Source of the DNA: Megachile rotundata
Taxonomy: Eukaryota > Arthropoda > Insecta > Hymenoptera > Megachilidae
Direction: 5' to 3'
Assembly: GCF_050947335.1 (NCBI RefSeq)
Contig: NC_134991.1
Location: 7,068,001 to 7,132,000 of the forward strand
DNA: 64,000 bases
Part shown: positions 61,680 to 64,000 of the stretch, one piece after another
Numbering within the stretch: position 1 is the first letter of the stretch
Layout: each line of letters starts with the position of its first letter
Position numbers and translations under genes: made by a program
The notes under the pieces: model-generated
What the model saw: the letters and a program-made list of their open reading frames with translations, nothing else
Databases searched by the model: none
Told to the model about the DNA's origin: nothing

Positions 61680-62140
61680 TTGCTCAGATCCTCCAATCTT
61701 CAAATTCTCAAATCTCCAAATCGACAAATCTCCAAACCTCTAAATTTCTAAATTTCTAGAGTTCCAAATCTCCAAATCTCCAAATCTCCAAATCTCCAAA
61801 TCTCCAAATTTCCAAATCTCCTAGTATCCAAATCTCCAAGTATCCAAATCTCCAAGTATCCAAATCTCCAAGTATCCAAATCTCCAAGTATCCAAATCTC
61901 CAAGTATCCAAATCTCCAAGTATCCAAATCTCCAAGTATCCAAATCTCCAAGTATCCAAATCTCCAAATATCCAAATCTCCATGTATCAAAATCTCCAAA
62001 TCTTCCAATTTCCAAATCTCCAAATTTCCAAGTCTCCAAATCCTTAAATATCCAAATCTGCAAACTTTCAACCCTCCAAATCTCCGAATTTCTAAATTTT
62101 GTAATTTCTCAACGCCCAAATCCCCAAAATCCCTAAACGG
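61680..62140. repeat. 16-bp minisatellite CTCCAAGTATCCAAAT
   Basis: The core at 61810-61985 is a nearly perfect run of the 16-bp unit, about eleven copies. An 8-bp CTCCAAAT run at 61760-61810 precedes it, so the 16-mer appears to be two diverged octamers. Minus-strand frames through it are artefacts. Confidence 0.95.
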
Positions 62141-62940
62141 TATTCAAACATGTCGCAGCTAAAAATTCCACACGATATAAAGACATAGTTCTATTTCCAT
62201 AACAAAAAATAAATAACAGGCTTCAAACTCTTACCACAGGGTGAGTAGAATGCTATCGTTTGTAGATCTGATAGATCTTTTGATACAAGATTTATTCGTG
62301 CCATGTGTCGGATATCTAAGAAAATTTATGATCCTACGCCACAAATGGAACGTGAAATGTTTTCGTGCAAGAGATTGATATTTACATAGAAAATAGGAAA
62401 TATAGAATTTGATCAAAACAAACGTCGCTGCTTGCAAACTTATAATCTTTTATTCATTATATTCTTGGTCAAACACTGGGTATGTGAACAGATTTATTAT
62501 CGTGTTTCACAAACTGAATGCGAAAAATTTGAGTGCGTTAAAAATTAATATTTACATATGACTAGGTAATACGCAATTAACATGTAACGGTGGCGCCACG
62601 AATGTAATGCAATCGAATAATTATTGGCAGAAATGTTGTTGAATACATGTTTCTATTATACATTGATAATGTAACAAATTTGGAGATAAAATTAAAAAAA
62701 TTATCTGTGGGTTTAAATTTTCTTAACCTCGAAATGGATGAATTGACGTAGATGTTCAATCGAAATTCAGTCAATAAATTCATCAATAAATTTTAATGTA
62801 GGTATACATGTCTAAAATTTTGATGAATACGTAGCTATAGTTTATTTCTTACAATTAGACAAATTTCAAGTAGTTAAATATTGTTCGCATTTTCTGTTAG
62901 ATTATATCCATAAATGAGAGAGAGTGATTTAGATCACTAC
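62141..62940. other. AT-rich intronic DNA
   Basis: Minus-strand frames at 62231-62437 and 62577-62786 are unremarkable. No feature was recognised. Confidence 0.35.
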
Positions 62941-63225
62941 ACCCATCTTCACTGATATTGATACTTACGTGTTAATTTAAGTTCAACAGTAAATTGTCAT
63001 ATATGTGAACATTCTTGTATAATATTAATTCTTTCAGAAACGTGTATACAATTTGTATTTAAAATAAATAATTTAGACCCATCACTAGACCCATCTTCAC
63101 TGATATTGATACTTACGTGTTAATTTAAGTTCAACAGTAAATTGTCATATATGTGAACATTCTTATATAGTATTAATTCTTTCAGAAACATGTATACAAT
63201 TTTTATTTAAAATAAATAACCTATA
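62941..63225. repeat. 148-bp tandem duplication
   Basis: ACCCATCTTCACTGATATTG starts at 62941 and again at 63089, 148 bp apart. The two copies are almost identical across about 130 bp, including CAGTAAATTGTCATATATG and CTTTCAGAAA. Confidence 0.93.
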
Positions 63226-64000
63226 TTTCTACAAAAGAATCAAACCATTTTTCTAACCTTAAAAAGAATCCAGGTTAATCAAACAGTAGCTGATTAGAAT
63301 TTCTATGTACCACACACGACAATGATCGTTAACAAGAAGGAACATGTATAGTTCGACATTCTTTTATCATTAACTACAAGGGAAAACCTAAAGCCTTTCT
63401 TCCACGAGCACGATTCAGAGGCAAACAACGGACAGCTCGCAATTATCCGCTTGTCAATGAAACAAGTCAGCTTTGAATTACGATCGTTTTCTGCATTGTC
63501 GCTCGTTCACGAAGCCATACAGCATTTCTGCGTGTCCAGAAATTAATTGCACGCCGTTCGACGTTGAAACCAAATCGAGGTCGAGTTGCACCGGTCATTC
63601 GTCTCTTTACCTGTCCATCGGTGGCTGCATTCTTCGGGGTGTTCGAAAAAAAAAGAAACGAAGAAGACACGAGGGGAAAAAATGTCCACGCGAACGAAAG
63701 AAAAAACGTGAAAAATTGCACGGCCGTGAGGACCGGATCGCTTTCATCGTTCGCCGCGACGAAGCCGATTACGTCGCCGCTCGACTTACAAATCCGACCA
63801 GGTATTTCCATCTTATCAGCATTGCAAATTGAAAATGCGCGGGCATCCGAGGAGAACGGAGACGGCCAGTCTGGCCAGGCCACGCAGGGGCAAAAACAGA
63901 AGAAGAAAAAACATTTATTCGGCCCCGTGAACCCCGCGTCGAGATTAATACAACCGCCTGGACGTCGTTTCGTGGGCTGACTTTTTATAATCGACCATTG
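63226..64000. other. GC island at the window end, possible terminal exon
   Basis: From 63470 both strands are open in long frames (63564-63980 plus, 63467-63883 minus). On the plus strand, GGTATTTCCATCTTATCAG ends at 63819 as a good acceptor-like sequence. The following frame reads LQIENARASEENGDGQSGQ, then a lysine-rich run, and ends at TGA 63978. It would enter in a phase (two bases completing a codon) that does not directly match the 42453 donor, so at least one more exon would be needed. Confidence 0.18.

Noticed and set aside
61748..62119. Ile/Leu/Trp-rich minus-strand repeat proteins
   Set aside because: They come from the 16-bp CTCCAAGTATCCAAAT array. Three frames are open equally.
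1..64000. tRNA, rRNA or snRNA genes
   Set aside because: Reading both strands for A/B-box and conserved rRNA-like segments gave no convincing candidate. A covariance-model search would be needed to exclude them fully.
1..64000. Intact transposons or retroviral elements
   Set aside because: No long terminal repeats, terminal inverted repeats with target duplications, transposase or reverse-transcriptase motifs were seen. Only the decayed segment at 15602-16050 is a weak candidate.

Overview
The window reads as nuclear DNA of an insect, most likely a hymenopteran and perhaps a bee. It has very sparse coding sequence, eukaryotic splice signals, an arthropod-style core promoter (TCAGT initiator plus a downstream element), AT-rich intronic DNA broken by short GC- and CpG-rich islands, short CCTAACC / TTAGG traces, and no recognisable intact transposon. 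This assignment is inferred from sequence style, not from a gene match. There are no prokaryotic operons, rRNA, convincing tRNA or CRISPR loci.

The best-supported reading is the 5' end of one long plus-strand gene. A promoter lies at about 1-252 and a non-coding first exon at about 221-844. A candidate start-codon exon lies at 10204-10462 (ATG at 10435) and a confident coding exon at 42212-42453. The 10 kb exon ends, and the 42 kb exon begins, in matching phase, which gives a 90-residue N-terminus (MVEDAVDSA-G...DPYRELELYLAKVN) that continues beyond 42453. I do not recognise the protein family. A possible phase-0 next exon starts at 43974. Other weaker exon-like stretches are an alternative first exon near 24776-24920, a two-exon minus-strand model at 39520-38032, and a possible terminal exon at 63820-63980. 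A decayed coding sequence in three frames lies at 15602-16050.

Most of the window is intronic and rich in tandem repeats. About twenty-five arrays alternate with AT-rich DNA and GC islands. The commonest family is an AAATCCCC / GGGGATTT-type minisatellite, C-rich on the plus strand at some loci and G-rich at others. Its periods fall on 8, 16, 32 or 64 bp, or on a 15, 30 or 60 bp series. A second family, at 25.3-25.9, 39.6-40.9 and 57.7-58.6 kb, is CpG-rich with an ATTACC-ACGCGT-type unit, and its third copy is inverted. A third class has nucleosome-sized periods of 147-150 bp, at 9.6-10.05, 14.9-15.6 and 62.9-63.2 kb.

Limits: splice sites were judged by eye, GC islands tend to be open in several frames, and no database comparison was possible, so everything except the 42212-42453 exon and the repeat arrays is tentative.
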